A DNA stretch of 64,000 bases from Streptomyces liliifuscus (GCF_016598615.1 NZ_CP066831.1:3596001-3660000); one strand, 5' to 3'; shown: positions 15,749 to 26,607, numbered from the stretch's first letter. Made by a program: numbers and translations. The notes: a model not told the origin generated them from the letters alone.

Positions 15749-16536
15749 TAGGTGCCCGGGAATCCGTATCCGCCGGCCGCCGGCGCCTGGGCGGGCGCCG
15801 CGTGGGCCTCACGATCGTAGAACGGCCGCGCGTTGATCCGCAGCCACAGGGCCACCGGGTCGTACTCGTCGGACATCGCGACCGTCGACACCGGCAGTCC
15901 GTCCGGCACCGCGCCGATGGACTGCTGCATCATCGCCCGCACCGAGTCCACGGCGGGCGGGCTGGTGTCGTACACATCGAGGCCGATGGCCAGATAAGGC
16001 GCCCCGAGCGCGGGCTGCACCCAGGCTCGGCGCAGCGATCTGACGGCGGTGGTCCGGTGCGCGTTCTGCGTGAGCAGGGCGTAGAACTGCGGGATCTCGA
16101 TGCCCGGTTCGGACAGCCTGAGCGGGCCCGCGGGCTGCCGCTCCAGGCCGGTCGAGATACGGCGCAGATCCAGCCAGGGGATGCCGACACCACCGCCCGG
16201 CGCGTGCGGGTTCAACCACAGGCCGTAGTGGTCGGGGTAGAGGGTGCGGGCGACGTCGAGTCCGTCGACCACCTCGTACGAACGGTTCCAGCCGCTCGCC
16301 GAGAGCTCCTGGGCGGAGGTCACACAGGGCGCGTAGCCGAAGCCCTCGACCTCCATGTTCCCGTACTGGGCGTCGGGCGAGCCCGCCTGGCCGTGCCAGA
16401 GCAGCATCCAGACCTGGCCGGACGACGGGGTCGCGAGGGCGCGCAGGAGCGCCTCGTAGGCGTCGTAACGCCCGGGCGTCACTTGGCGCAGCATGTGCTC
16501 GACCTGCCCGGCCGCGGCCGTGCCCGACGCGCTCAC
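15745..16536 (-). CDS. SseB-family (enhanced serine sensitivity) protein
   Basis: This 263-residue cytoplasmic protein starts with GTG 16536. Its C-terminal half fits the SseB C-terminal domain: residues 145-245 include IPQFYALLTQNAHRTTAVRSLRRAWVQPALGAPYLAIGLDVYD and end at ARPFYDRE. The N-terminal half (EHMLRQVTPGRYDAYEALLRAL...GFGYAPCVTSAQEL) resembles the SseB N-terminal domain more distantly. SseB was named from an E. coli phenotype of altered serine sensitivity; its biochemical role is unsettled. A second SseB-domain gene follows upstream and the glycine/serine genes lie 2.3 kb further, which supports a link to amino-acid homeostasis. The C-terminus is an Ala/Pro/Gly tail. Confidence 0.8.
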   Translation of the reverse strand: MSASGTAAAGQVEHMLRQVTPGRYDAYEALLRALATPSSGQVWMLLWHGQAGSPDAQYGNMEVEGFGYAPCVTSAQELSASGWNRSYEVVDGLDVARTLYPDHYGLWLNPHAPGGGVGIPWLDLRRISTGLERQPAGPLRLSEPGIEIPQFYALLTQNAHRTTAVRSLRRAWVQPALGAPYLAIGLDVYDTSPPAVDSVRAMMQQSIGAVPDGLPVSTVAMSDEYDPVALWLRINARPFYDREAHAAPAQAPAAGGYGFPGTY

Positions 16537-16728
16537 CTTCTACCGCCCCTTCGTGACATCCCTGACATACAGGTCCATTCGACGGGGCACCGTGCTCGCT
16601 TGAACATGGCACCACCCCGACCGAGCCATGAAACCAGCTTAAGTGGCGATCCCGACAGCACCGTTGCGCTCCGCCGGGTTTGGTGTTGAGAGCTCGGGAC
16701 TTTCTGTTGTTCGCCGCCCGCGGGATGG

Positions 16729-16772
16729 GGGTGGCTGGGCGCGCCGTTCCCCGCGCCCCTTCGGGACGCGCC
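16729..16772 (+). repeat. REP-like extragenic repeat, copy 4
   Basis: It reads GTGGCTGGGCGCGCCGTTCC, then a CCGCGCCCC...GGGACGCG hairpin. It follows the stop of the second SseB-like gene in its transcription direction. Confidence 0.7.
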
Positions 16773-16790
16773 CCTGCCGGGCTACGAAAA

Positions 16791-17579
16791 CTAGTGGGCC
16801 CAGGTGTAGAACGGGCGCACCTGTGTCCGTAGCCAGTCGCCCACCGGGTCCTGGGCCACGTCCAGGAAGACGAGGTTCACGGGGTGCCGCACGGGGACCC
16901 GGCCGAGGGCGCGGCCCACGGCGTCCAGGGGGAGGGTGCGGGCGTCGTCGTGCCAGTGGGCCAGCTCCACGCCGATGAACATCACGGGGTCGCCGCCCTC
17001 GATGCTCGCCAGACAGCGGCGGGCGCTCAGGACGACACCGGTCGCGGCGAACTCGGCGGAGGCGGCGGTCAGGAAGTCCACCGGGTCGTGCTGCCAGTCC
17101 GGCTGGAAGAGCCGCACCCGGCCGCCGCTGGCCGACCCGTCCAGTTCCGTACGCCCGGCCCGGCACAGCTCGGCCACGGCGGGCGGCGGCAGCGGCACCC
17201 CGACCGTGCCGTCCGGGTTCACCACGATGCCCACCTGGGGCGGCAGACCGCGCGCGAACTCGACGGCGGGCGCCACCGTGTACGACATGTGGTCGCCGAC
17301 GACCTGGCGGAACTGCTGCTCCGAGGAGAAGACCGGCACGTACGCCTGTCCGCCGAACTCCAACGTGGGCAGGTCGAGCGGGCCGCTGTGCGGGCCGCCG
17401 CCCTCGGGCAGCGGCACCCACAGGAAGCTGCGGCCCATGACCTCCACGATCCGGGCGCCCGCGGAAGGCGACGCCGCACCGAGGGAGGCGGCCAGTACCG
17501 CCTCCAACTCGTTGCCGGGCCAGCCGACATGGGGGTGTGGGTGCGCTTGCACCGGAATGTCCTGTGCCGGGAAGTCCAT
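16791..17579 (-). CDS. SseB-family (enhanced serine sensitivity) protein
   Basis: This 262-residue protein has both SseB halves clearly visible. In the N-terminal domain, HVGWPGNELEAVLAASLGA (about 18-36) is followed by SFLWVPLPEGG and LEFGGQAYVPVFSSEQQFRQVVGDHMSYTVAPAVEFARGLP, the classic 'known value edited by string' fold region. The C-terminal domain holds GVVLSARRCLASIEGGDPVMFIGVEL and closes with VRPFYTW. It starts with ATG 17579. The first SseB-like protein, 254 bases downstream, is shorter in the N-terminal domain, so the two look like diverged paralogues. No catalytic motif is evident in either. Confidence 0.87.
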   Translation of the reverse strand: MDFPAQDIPVQAHPHPHVGWPGNELEAVLAASLGAASPSAGARIVEVMGRSFLWVPLPEGGGPHSGPLDLPTLEFGGQAYVPVFSSEQQFRQVVGDHMSYTVAPAVEFARGLPPQVGIVVNPDGTVGVPLPPPAVAELCRAGRTELDGSASGGRVRLFQPDWQHDPVDFLTAASAEFAATGVVLSARRCLASIEGGDPVMFIGVELAHWHDDARTLPLDAVGRALGRVPVRHPVNLVFLDVAQDPVGDWLRTQVRPFYTWAH

Positions 17580-17695
17580 CTCTCTACCGCCTGCTCGAAC
17601 CGCCGTCTGCGGCTGTCGAGATTACGCGTACGCGCCCTCCCCCGCCGCAGTCCGTCCGGCGCACCGGGACCTCGGTCCGTCCGGTCACCGGGCCC

Positions 17696-18382
17696 TCAGT
17701 CGCCGAAGTCGACCCGCCGCAGCACGTCCGCCGCGGCACGGTCGATCAGCACCGCCGAACCGCAGCCGTCCGGCAGGTCGCCCTTCTCCACGGAACGCAG
17801 CAGCCGGCCGAACGCGCCGCGGTGCCGCGCGAACGCGTACCGCGAGACGCCGCGGCCCCTCTCGCGCTGGCCGTCCAGGGCCGTGCCGGGGTCCACGTCG
17901 AGCAGCAGCAGGTGCAGGGCGCCGCCGCGCCGCCGGGCGTCCCGGGCCAGCCAGCTGCGCACCCAGGCCTGTGTCCCGCAGTCGTGCACCACGACCCCCT
18001 CGCCGGACCGCAGGGCCCGGCGCAGGCCCGCGTAGTGCGCGGCGCGGACCAGGGGCCGGTAGACCGCGTACGGCAGGAAGCGGGCCAGCCTGCCGTCCCA
18101 GCGGTCGCGGGTGTCCTGGGAGTCGATGCGGCGGCCCGTCACCGCCCGGCGCATCAGGGTCGACTTGCCGCTGCCGGGCAGGCCCGTGACCACCACCAGA
18201 TCGGACGTGCCGAAGCGGAGGCCGTGCGGGCTGTGTCCCGCGCGCTCCCGCAGATCGCGGACGACGGGCGCCGGAAGCGGGCCGCACGCCTCCCCGGCCG
18301 GGGCAGTGGGCTGCTTGGGCAGCGCGATGGCCGCGCTCGTGGCGTACGCCGTGGTCCTGTTCACCCTGATCGTCCTCCCCAT
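17696..18382 (-). CDS. P-loop NTPase, AAA_33-type kinase-like protein
   Basis: This 228-residue protein has Walker A VVTGLPGSGKSTLMRRAV at about residues 64-81, followed by DSQDTRDRWDGRL, the AAA_33/zeta-toxin-like arrangement used by small-molecule and nucleotide kinases. The strand VVVHDCGTQAWVRSWL and the segment LLLLDVDPGTALDGQRERGRGVSRYAFARHRGAF (with paired Arg residues that could form a lid) complete the fold. ATG 18382 is chosen because the next residues start the conserved N-terminus; an upstream frame extension to 18442 is possible. It is divergent from the riboswitch-gcvT unit. The substrate is unknown. Confidence 0.78.
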   Translation of the reverse strand: MGRTIRVNRTTAYATSAAIALPKQPTAPAGEACGPLPAPVVRDLRERAGHSPHGLRFGTSDLVVVTGLPGSGKSTLMRRAVTGRRIDSQDTRDRWDGRLARFLPYAVYRPLVRAAHYAGLRRALRSGEGVVVHDCGTQAWVRSWLARDARRRGGALHLLLLDVDPGTALDGQRERGRGVSRYAFARHRGAFGRLLRSVEKGDLPDGCGSAVLIDRAAADVLRRVDFGD

Positions 18383-18621
18383 GGGGTCGGGAGACCCATC
18401 CCCGTCGAGTGTAAAGAGAAGGTAATGCGCTGGTCCCCTCATTTCTGTTCTCGTCCTGCCACAGCCCCGTCACAGATCACTGTGGATGCCTGTGGACCCT
18501 GTGCGGACGCCGTGCGGCCGGGCCCGGCCGCCGCTCACCCGCCCCCTCGCGAAGAGTCCCCTGCCGCGCCGCTCCGATGCGTGCAATGATGTGCCCGCCA
18601 ACTGCATACCGGCCGCTTGAA

Positions 18622-18730
18622 TCCGCGCGGGAGAGTTCCGGACACGTCTTGTACGTGGTCCGGGCGCCGAAGGAGCAAGTCCCTCCCTTGAATCTCTCAG
18701 GCACCGTTACCGCGCGGGCGAGGCACATCT
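18622..18730 (+). promoter_or_regulatory. glycine riboswitch, first aptamer
   Basis: The conserved glycine aptamer elements appear in order: CGCGCGGGAGAG, GCGCCGAAGGAGCAAG, and GAATCTCTCAGGCACC closing with CCGCGCG (P1 pairing with the 5' end). It lies 160-260 bases before gcvT. In the family, glycine binding turns on glycine-cleavage genes. Confidence 0.9.
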
Positions 18731-18848
18731 GAAAAGCGGGCCGTTCCCTGTCACCAGGGCTTCGGCTCCACCCAAGGTGCAAGTCAGTGACCCTCCGGTC
18801 GACCGGTGGTCACGGCGAACCTCTCAGGTTCCGATGACAGATGGGGAG
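18731..18848 (+). promoter_or_regulatory. glycine riboswitch, second aptamer
   Basis: This is the second copy of the core: CACCCAAGGTGCAAG, then a variable P3 stem GTGACC...GGTCAC, GCGAACCTCTCAGGTTCC and GATGACAGATGGGGA. The tandem arrangement is typical of glycine riboswitches. There is no terminator-type stem with a T-run between it and the gcvT start, so control may act on translation or by another terminator geometry. Confidence 0.9.
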
Positions 18849-18883
18849 GAACGACCTCGCCGTCATGCCTTGGGAGCCCCACC

Positions 18884-20011
<1,128 letters not shown>

Positions 20012-20143
20012 ACCCTGGTACAGCGAGCGCCGGACAGTGAACCCTGGTCCGCGAGCGTCACGAAGTGACCCAGAGCACATCAGCCCAGGTCACCCCCAGT
20101 CCCCCTGCATCAGCACTCCCCCGCGTACAGGAGAATTCAGGCC

Positions 20144-20521
20144 ATGAGCAACCCCCAGCAGCTGCGCTACAGCAAGGAGCACGAGTGGCTGTCGGGCGCC
20201 GAGGACGGCGTCTCGACGGTCGGCATCACCGAGCACGCGGCCAACGCGCTCGGCGATGTCGTGTACGTCCAGCTCCCGGAGGTGGGTTCCGCGGTGACCG
20301 CGGGCGAGACCTGCGGCGAGCTGGAGTCGACCAAGTCGGTGAGCGATCTGTACTCGCCCGTCTCCGGTGAGATCACCGAGATCAACCAGGACGTCGTGGA
20401 CGACCCCGCGCTGGTGAACACCGCCCCGTTCGAGGGCGGCTGGCTGTTCAAGGTACGGGTCGCGGAGGAGCCGAAGGACCTGCTCTCCGCGGACGAGTAC
20501 ACCGAATTCTCCGGCAGCTAA
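20144..20521 (+). CDS. gcvH: glycine cleavage H protein
   Basis: This 125-residue lipoyl carrier shuttles the methylamine group between P, T and L proteins. The lipoylation site is Lys64 in GELESTKSVSDLYSP. KEHEWL at 11-16 and DVVYVQLPEVG are family-conserved. ATG 20144 follows a good AGGAGAA ribosome binding site. It is co-directional with gcvT (132 bases upstream) and glyA (13 bases downstream), so it is very likely in one riboswitch-controlled transcript. Confidence 0.97.
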   Translation: MSNPQQLRYSKEHEWLSGAEDGVSTVGITEHAANALGDVVYVQLPEVGSAVTAGETCGELESTKSVSDLYSPVSGEITEINQDVVDDPALVNTAPFEGGWLFKVRVAEEPKDLLSADEYTEFSGS

Positions 20522-20534
20522 GGACTCCTGACCG

Positions 20535-21812
<1,278 letters not shown>

Positions 21813-21823
21813 TCCCGTTTCAC

Positions 21824-21863
21824 CGGGGCACCGCGCACACTGGAAGGTGTGCGCGGTGCCCCG
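21824..21863 (+). terminator. terminator after glyA
   Basis: Perfect 17-base arms (21824-21840 and 21847-21863) with a 6-base loop, beginning 11 bases after the glyA stop. It separates the gcv operon from sdaA. Confidence 0.85.
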
Positions 21864-21946
21864 CCCGCCCGACACCCACCACCGCCCTGGTCGCAGCGCT
21901 TCGCGCCTTTCGTTCTTCTGCACCACCCCCGCTTTGAGGAGTCCCC

Positions 21947-23314
21947 GTGGCCATCTCGGTCTTCGACCTGTTCTCGATCGGCATCGGCCCGTCCAGCTCC
22001 CACACGGTCGGCCCGATGCGTGCCGCGCGGATGTTCGCCCGCCGGCTGCGCACCGAGGACGTCCTGTCCTCGGTGACCTCGGTACGCGCCGAGCTGTACG
22101 GCTCACTGGGCGCGACCGGCCACGGCCACGGCACCCCCAAGGCGGTGCTGCTCGGCCTGGAGGGCGCCTCTCCGCGCACGGTGGACGTGGAGGGGGCCGA
22201 CGACCGGGTCGAGGGCATCAAGTCCTCGGGGCGGATCAACCTGCTCGACGAGCACGAGATCGGCTTCTCCTTCGACAACGATCTGATCCTGCACCGCCGC
22301 AAGACGCTGCCGTACCACGCGAACGGCATGACGCTGTGGGCGTACGACGCCTCGGGTGCCGAGCTGCTGTCGAAGACGTACTACTCCGTGGGCGGCGGGT
22401 TCGTCGTCGACGAGGACGCGGTGGGCGCGGACCGCATCAAGCTGGACGACACGGTCCTCAAGTACCCCTTCCGCACGGGCGACGAACTGCTGCGCCTGAC
22501 GAAGGAGACGGGCCTGTCGATCTCCGCCCTGATGCTGGAGAACGAGCGGGCCTGGCGCACCGAGGACGAGATCCGCGAGGGTCTGCTGGCCATCTGGCGG
22601 GTGATGCAGGCGTGCGTCTCGCGCGGCATGTCCCGCGAGGGCATCCTGCCGGGCGGCCTCAAGGTCCGCCGTCGCGCGGCCATGTCGGCCCGCCAACTGC
22701 GCGCCGAGGGCGACCCGTTGGCCCACGCGATGGAGTGGATCACGCTGTACGCGATGGCCGTGAACGAGGAGAACGCGGCGGGCGGCCGCGTCGTCACCGC
22801 GCCGACGAACGGCGCGGCCGGCATCATCCCGGCGGTCCTGCACTACTACATCAACTTCGTGCCCGGCGCGGACGAGGAGGGCGTCGTCCGCTTCATGCTC
22901 GCGGCCGGCGCGATCGGCATGCTCTTCAAGGAGAACGCCTCCATCTCCGGCGCCGAGGTCGGCTGCCAGGGCGAGGTCGGCTCGGCCTGCTCGATGGCGG
23001 CGGGCGCACTGGCCGAGGTGCTCGGCGGCTCTCCCGAACAGGTCGAGAACGCCGCGGAGATCGGCATGGAACACAACCTCGGCCTCACCTGCGACCCGGT
23101 CGGCGGCCTCGTCCAGATCCCCTGCATCGAACGCAACGGCATGGCCGCGGTCAAGGCCGTCACGGCGGCCAGGATGGCCATGCGTGGCGACGGCTCCCAC
23201 AAGGTGTCCCTCGACAAGGTCATCAAGACGATGAAGGAAACGGGCGCGGACATGAGCGTCAAGTACAAGGAGACGGCGCGGGGCGGGCTGGCGGTGAACA
23301 TCATCGAGTGCTGA
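21947..23314 (+). CDS. sdaA: L-serine ammonia-lyase, single-chain Fe-S type
   Basis: This 455-residue L-serine dehydratase converts serine to pyruvate and ammonia with a 4Fe-4S cluster. The N-terminal beta-domain begins AISVFDLFSIGIGPSSSHTVGPMRAA (SSSHT motif at about 17-21). Cluster cysteines are in the C-terminal alpha-domain: VGCQGEVGSACSMAAGAL and LTCDPVGGLVQIPC. Both are intact and the two domains are fused in one chain, the usual actinobacterial form. The start follows GAGG. It has its own transcript start region after the glyA terminator. It balances serine made by GlyA. Confidence 0.96.
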   Translation: MAISVFDLFSIGIGPSSSHTVGPMRAARMFARRLRTEDVLSSVTSVRAELYGSLGATGHGHGTPKAVLLGLEGASPRTVDVEGADDRVEGIKSSGRINLLDEHEIGFSFDNDLILHRRKTLPYHANGMTLWAYDASGAELLSKTYYSVGGGFVVDEDAVGADRIKLDDTVLKYPFRTGDELLRLTKETGLSISALMLENERAWRTEDEIREGLLAIWRVMQACVSRGMSREGILPGGLKVRRRAAMSARQLRAEGDPLAHAMEWITLYAMAVNEENAAGGRVVTAPTNGAAGIIPAVLHYYINFVPGADEEGVVRFMLAAGAIGMLFKENASISGAEVGCQGEVGSACSMAAGALAEVLGGSPEQVENAAEIGMEHNLGLTCDPVGGLVQIPCIERNGMAAVKAVTAARMAMRGDGSHKVSLDKVIKTMKETGADMSVKYKETARGGLAVNIIEC

Positions 23315-23406
23315 GGGTGGGACGGGCGAAGTGGGGGAAGAGCAAAGGAAGTTGCCCCCCACAGGCACCACCAGCACCCGTCCCCCCACCGCACGGAGGA
23401 ACCACC

Positions 23407-23961
23407 ATGCTGCGCGGCATCGACGTAAGCGCCTACCAGTCGTCCTCGTACAGCACCGAAGGCGTTTCCTTCGTCTTCGTCAAGGCCACCGAAGGCCGCA
23501 CATACGTCAACCCGAAGCTGAGCGCGCAGACGAAGCGGGCGCGTGACGCCGGCTGCGTGGTCGGCTTCTACCACTTCCTCTGGCCGGGCAACCTCACGGC
23601 CCAGGCCGAGTACTTCGTCGGCAAGGCCCCCGAAAAGGCCGGCGACATCCTCGCCGTCGACTGGGAGACAACAGGCGACGGCACCCACGCCTCGAACGCC
23701 GAAAAAGACCGCTTCATCCGCAAGGTGAAGGAACTCCGACCGAATCACCGGGTCGTGCTCTATTGCAATCGGAATTACTGGCTGAATGTCGACGACACCT
23801 CATATGCCGGTGACGGCCTCTGGATCGCCGACTACGTCACCGCGGGCAAACCACGGATCCAGGCCAAGTGGCGCTTCCACCAGTACACCGACGACCCGCT
23901 GGACAAGAACGTGGCGCGGTTCGACACCCTCGCCGACCTGCGGGAATGGGCGACCCCGTAG
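23407..23961 (+). CDS. GH25 muramidase-like protein without visible signal peptide
   Basis: This 184-residue protein is a single glycoside hydrolase family 25 domain. GIDVSAYQ places the first conserved Asp at Asp6, VDWETTG the Asp85/Glu87 catalytic-side pair, and LWIADY and FHQYTDD are family landmarks. GH25 enzymes cleave between N-acetylmuramic acid and N-acetylglucosamine. Unlike the secreted lysozymes of this genus, it has no signal peptide, so it would need another route out, or it acts on an internal substrate. It starts with ATG 23407 after GGAGG. Part of the 3' half (about 23745-23815) is richer in A/T codons than its surroundings. Phage-derived origin is possible but unproven. Confidence 0.85.
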   Translation: MLRGIDVSAYQSSSYSTEGVSFVFVKATEGRTYVNPKLSAQTKRARDAGCVVGFYHFLWPGNLTAQAEYFVGKAPEKAGDILAVDWETTGDGTHASNAEKDRFIRKVKELRPNHRVVLYCNRNYWLNVDDTSYAGDGLWIADYVTAGKPRIQAKWRFHQYTDDPLDKNVARFDTLADLREWATP

Positions 23962-23971
23962 GCTGCCGCGC

Positions 23972-24514
23972 ATGGGCGGGACAGTGGCTGCGGTCAGCAG
24001 CAGCGGTGAGTATTCGTTCTCCAAGCCGAATCGGGACGGCATCACGTTGCTTGCCGGGCTCGGGGTGGAGGGGGATGTGCATGCCGGGGTGACGGTGAAG
24101 CACCGGTTCCGGATGGAGAAGGATCCTTCTCAGGTGAATCTGCGGCAGGTGCACCTCATTCACGAGGAGTTGTTCGACGAGGTGCGGGAGGCCGGGTTCG
24201 AGGTCGCGGCCGGGCAGCTCGGGGAGAACGTCACCACCCGGGGTATCGATCTGCTGGGGCTGCCGACCGGGACGCTGCTGCGGGTCGGGGACGAGGCCGT
24301 GGTCGAGGTCACCGGGCTGCGGAATCCGTGTGCGCAGATCGACGGCTTCCAAAAAGGGCTGATGAAGCAGGTCGTCGGGCGGGACCAGGACGGGACCGTC
24401 CGGTTCCGGGCCGGGGTCATGAGTGTCGTCGTCACGGGTGGTGTGGTGCGGCCCGGTGACCCGGTCGAGGTCGAGTTGCCGGACGGGCCGCACCTGCCCC
24501 TGCAGATCGTCTGA
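23972..24514 (+). CDS. MOSC domain protein
   Basis: This 180-residue protein starts with ATG 23972, 10 bases after the GH25 stop. The MOSC beta-barrel shows GVEGDVHAG (about 30-38), VNLRQVHLIHEELFDE, GQLGENVTTRGIDLLGLPTGT and the cysteine-containing TGLRNPCAQIDGFQKGL, whose Cys (about 117) is the conserved sulfur-carrying residue. MOSC proteins handle sulfur bound as molybdenum-cofactor or related persulfides. The stand-alone form here lacks the N-terminal beta-domain of mARC proteins, so the partner enzyme is unknown. Confidence 0.88.
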   Translation: MGGTVAAVSSSGEYSFSKPNRDGITLLAGLGVEGDVHAGVTVKHRFRMEKDPSQVNLRQVHLIHEELFDEVREAGFEVAAGQLGENVTTRGIDLLGLPTGTLLRVGDEAVVEVTGLRNPCAQIDGFQKGLMKQVVGRDQDGTVRFRAGVMSVVVTGGVVRPGDPVEVELPDGPHLPLQIV

Positions 24515-24544
24515 GCGGGGCGCCGGAGCGCTGCCGCCGGAGCC

Positions 24545-25207
24545 CTACGCCCGGAAGTCCGCCGAGCGCTCCCGTGGGGCCTCCGCGAGGGCCTTTGTCA
24601 CTGCGGTGACGCCTTCCTGGAGGCCGTAGACCGGGGTGCCGGGCTGTTGGCGCCAGGAGTCGTCGAGGGTGCCCGCGTCGACCGTGTCGAAGCCGAGTTC
24701 GTCGATGAGGTCGCGGACGACCTGCTTGGCGGACGCGTCGTCGGCGGCGACCGGGAGGGCGATGCGGTCCGGGGCTCCGGCCGGGCGGTGGCGGTCGAGG
24801 AGGTCCTGGGCGTACGTGCCGTTGAAGGCCTTGACGACCGTGTGGCCGAGCTGCCGGGCCGTCCAGCGGCTCTCCGTCAGGCCCTCGTCCTCGATCCCGG
24901 CGATCTTGCCGTCCCGCTGCCGCGGGTAGTAGTTGCCGGTGTCGACGACGACGGCTCCGTCGGCGGCCTCGTCGAAGAGCCCCGACGGCAGGCCCGGGAC
25001 CGCCTTCAGGGGCACCGTGACAACGACGAGTTCGGCGCCGTGTGCCGCCTCCGCGACCGGGACGGGCGTCGCGCCGGTCTCCTCGGCCAGTGCGGTGAGG
25101 GTCTCCGGACCCCGGGAGTTGGCGACGGACACCTCGTGGCCGAGGGCGGTGAGCCGCCGGGTGAGGTTGCCGCCGATGTTGCCCGCTCCGATGATGCCGA
25201 TCTTCAT
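24545..25207 (-). CDS. NAD(P)-binding oxidoreductase of the F420-dependent NADP reductase-like family
   Basis: This 220-residue protein is a Rossmann domain opening with MKIGIIGAGNIGGNLTRRL (GxGxxG at residues 7-12), then VSVANSRGPETL, where the Asn-Ser-Arg after the second strand favours NADPH. VVTVPLKAV, VVDTGNYYP and VVKAFNGTYA are typical of the NADPH-dependent F420 reductase-like family (PF03807 N-terminus). ATG 25207 begins the first strand directly; a longer frame to 25267 adds an unlikely leader. It is convergent with the MOSC gene (30-base gap). The electron acceptor is unknown. Confidence 0.85.
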   Translation of the reverse strand: MKIGIIGAGNIGGNLTRRLTALGHEVSVANSRGPETLTALAEETGATPVPVAEAAHGAELVVVTVPLKAVPGLPSGLFDEAADGAVVVDTGNYYPRQRDGKIAGIEDEGLTESRWTARQLGHTVVKAFNGTYAQDLLDRHRPAGAPDRIALPVAADDASAKQVVRDLIDELGFDTVDAGTLDDSWRQQPGTPVYGLQEGVTAVTKALAEAPRERSADFRA

Positions 25208-25388
25208 GGCTCGCGCGCCCTTCCGGGGGTCGATGACTCCGATGTGGAGCACCAACCTCCGGGGCAAGCGGGCTATTCCGGGCCATCACCCGAAAGGCCG
25301 CACAGCGTTTCCAGCGTCCGGAAACCGCCGTCCCGGCCGTCGGGTGGCCGGTCGCAGACCGCATGACGGGCGCGCACCGCATGCCAAA

Positions 25389-25419
25389 GGGCGCCCCCGC
25401 CCGTCCGGCGGGAGCGCCC
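25389..25419 (-). terminator. terminator after cabC
   Basis: Thirteen-base arms GGGCGCCCCCGCC and GGCGGGAGCGCCC with one mismatched pair and a 5-base loop, 11 bases beyond the cabC stop. Confidence 0.75.
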
Positions 25420-25430
25420 CTCGCGTCGGG

Positions 25431-25643
25431 CTACTTGTTCAGGTGGGACCAGAACTCGTCGAACGACAGCAGCTTGTCGCCGTTGAGGTCCTGGGAGGCG
25501 ATCACGGCCTCGGCCACCGACTCGGTGACGTTCCAGTCGCCGCCCTGGGCCAGGGCCTTCTTGAACTCGGCGGCGGTGACGTAGCCGTCCCCGTCCACGT
25601 CGATGCGCTCGAACGCCTTGCGTGCTTCCTCGATGTCCGCCAC
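25431..25643 (-). CDS. cabC: calmodulin-like EF-hand protein CabC
   Basis: This 70-residue calcium-binding protein has two EF-hand loops. Loop 1 is residues 15-26 (DVDGDGYVTAAE), with oxygen ligands at the expected positions and Glu12 of the loop. Loop 2 is 52-63 (DLNGDKLLSFDE), also complete. The S. coelicolor orthologue CabC (SCO5464, from memory) controls spore germination and aerial growth through calcium. The gene is monocistronic with a hairpin after it, and lies 42 bases downstream of the MerR gene on the same strand, so some read-through from that gene is possible. Identification rests on near-complete sequence recall and synteny. Confidence 0.9.
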   Translation of the reverse strand: MADIEEARKAFERIDVDGDGYVTAAEFKKALAQGGDWNVTESVAEAVIASQDLNGDKLLSFDEFWSHLNK

Positions 25644-25685
25644 CGGACCCGCCCCTTCTGATGTGCCGTACTTGCCGAGGTCAGA

Positions 25686-26600
25686 TTAACTGGCCGGTCG
25701 GGCACTCAGCGCGGCGACCACCCACGCGAACTCCTCCCGGTGAGTCGGCAGCGGCTCGGTCCCCCGTACGAGCGCGAGCAGTTCCCGGAAGCGGGCGAGT
25801 TCGGCCTGGCTCGCCGACACCATGCGTTCCAGTACGGCGGCCCTGTCGGCGTCGCCGAGCAGTTCGGCCAGGACCGTGTCGGCCTCCGGGGCGTCCGGCG
25901 CGAGGCCCCGCTCCCGTGCCTCGCCGGCCAGCTGCACCAGGCGGCTCATGAACCACAGGGACGTACCGGCCGGCACGTCCGGCCCCCGGTCCGCGGCGTT
26001 GAATTCGACCATCCTCCGCATCTGCGCGCGAAAACCCGTGTCCTGCATCAGTTCGGCGAGCTCCACCCAGGCGTCCACCTGCTCGGTCGTGGGATCGTCG
26101 GGCAGGTCGGGCACGCCGAAGCGCAGCCGGGTGCGGATGTCGGGGTCCGCGGTGTCGAGGCCGTCGAAGGTCTCCGCCATGAAGTCGTCGACGATGTGCT
26201 TGCGCTCGGCGGCCGACAGCCGCGCCAGTCTGTTCATCAGGGTCGTCTCCTCCGCGGTCGAACCGCGTCGCGCCACGGTCGACAGCACCGCCCGGGTCAC
26301 CCTCAGCGACCTGATCTGCGCGTCCAGGGCCGCCACATGCGTGGCCGCCACCTCCGCGACCGTCGTCTCGCCGGCCACCACCCGGCGTACGTCGTCCAGG
26401 CCGAGGCCCAGCTCCCGCAGCGTACGGATGAGTTCGAGGCGGGCCACGGCCCCGGCGTCGTACAGCCGGTAGCCGCCCTCGGAGCGGGTCACGGGCGGCA
26501 GGGCGCCCGCGTCCGACCAGTAGCGGATGGTGCGCACCGGCAGTCCGGTGCTCCGGGAGAGCTGCCCGATGGTGAGCAGCCCGGTGCCGTCGTCGATCAT
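25686..26600 (-). CDS. MerR-family transcriptional regulator
   Basis: This 304-residue regulator has a winged helix-turn-helix at residues 9-75 (LTIGQLSRSTGLPVRTIRYWSDAGALPPVTRSEGGYRLYDAGAV is the hallmark stretch), then a dimer helix (LDAQIRSLRVTRAVLSTV). The C-terminal 170 residues form an all-helical effector domain without cysteines in metal-binding spacing, so the inducer is probably an organic molecule. ATG 26600 has no ribosome binding site; the promoter geometry described separately puts transcription start at or next to the ATG, so the mRNA is probably leaderless. The divergent GNAT gene is the obvious second target. Confidence 0.9.
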   Translation of the reverse strand: MIDDGTGLLTIGQLSRSTGLPVRTIRYWSDAGALPPVTRSEGGYRLYDAGAVARLELIRTLRELGLGLDDVRRVVAGETTVAEVAATHVAALDAQIRSLRVTRAVLSTVARRGSTAEETTLMNRLARLSAAERKHIVDDFMAETFDGLDTADPDIRTRLRFGVPDLPDDPTTEQVDAWVELAELMQDTGFRAQMRRMVEFNAADRGPDVPAGTSLWFMSRLVQLAGEARERGLAPDAPEADTVLAELLGDADRAAVLERMVSASQAELARFRELLALVRGTEPLPTHREEFAWVVAALSARPAS

Positions 26601-26607
26601 GGGGTGG

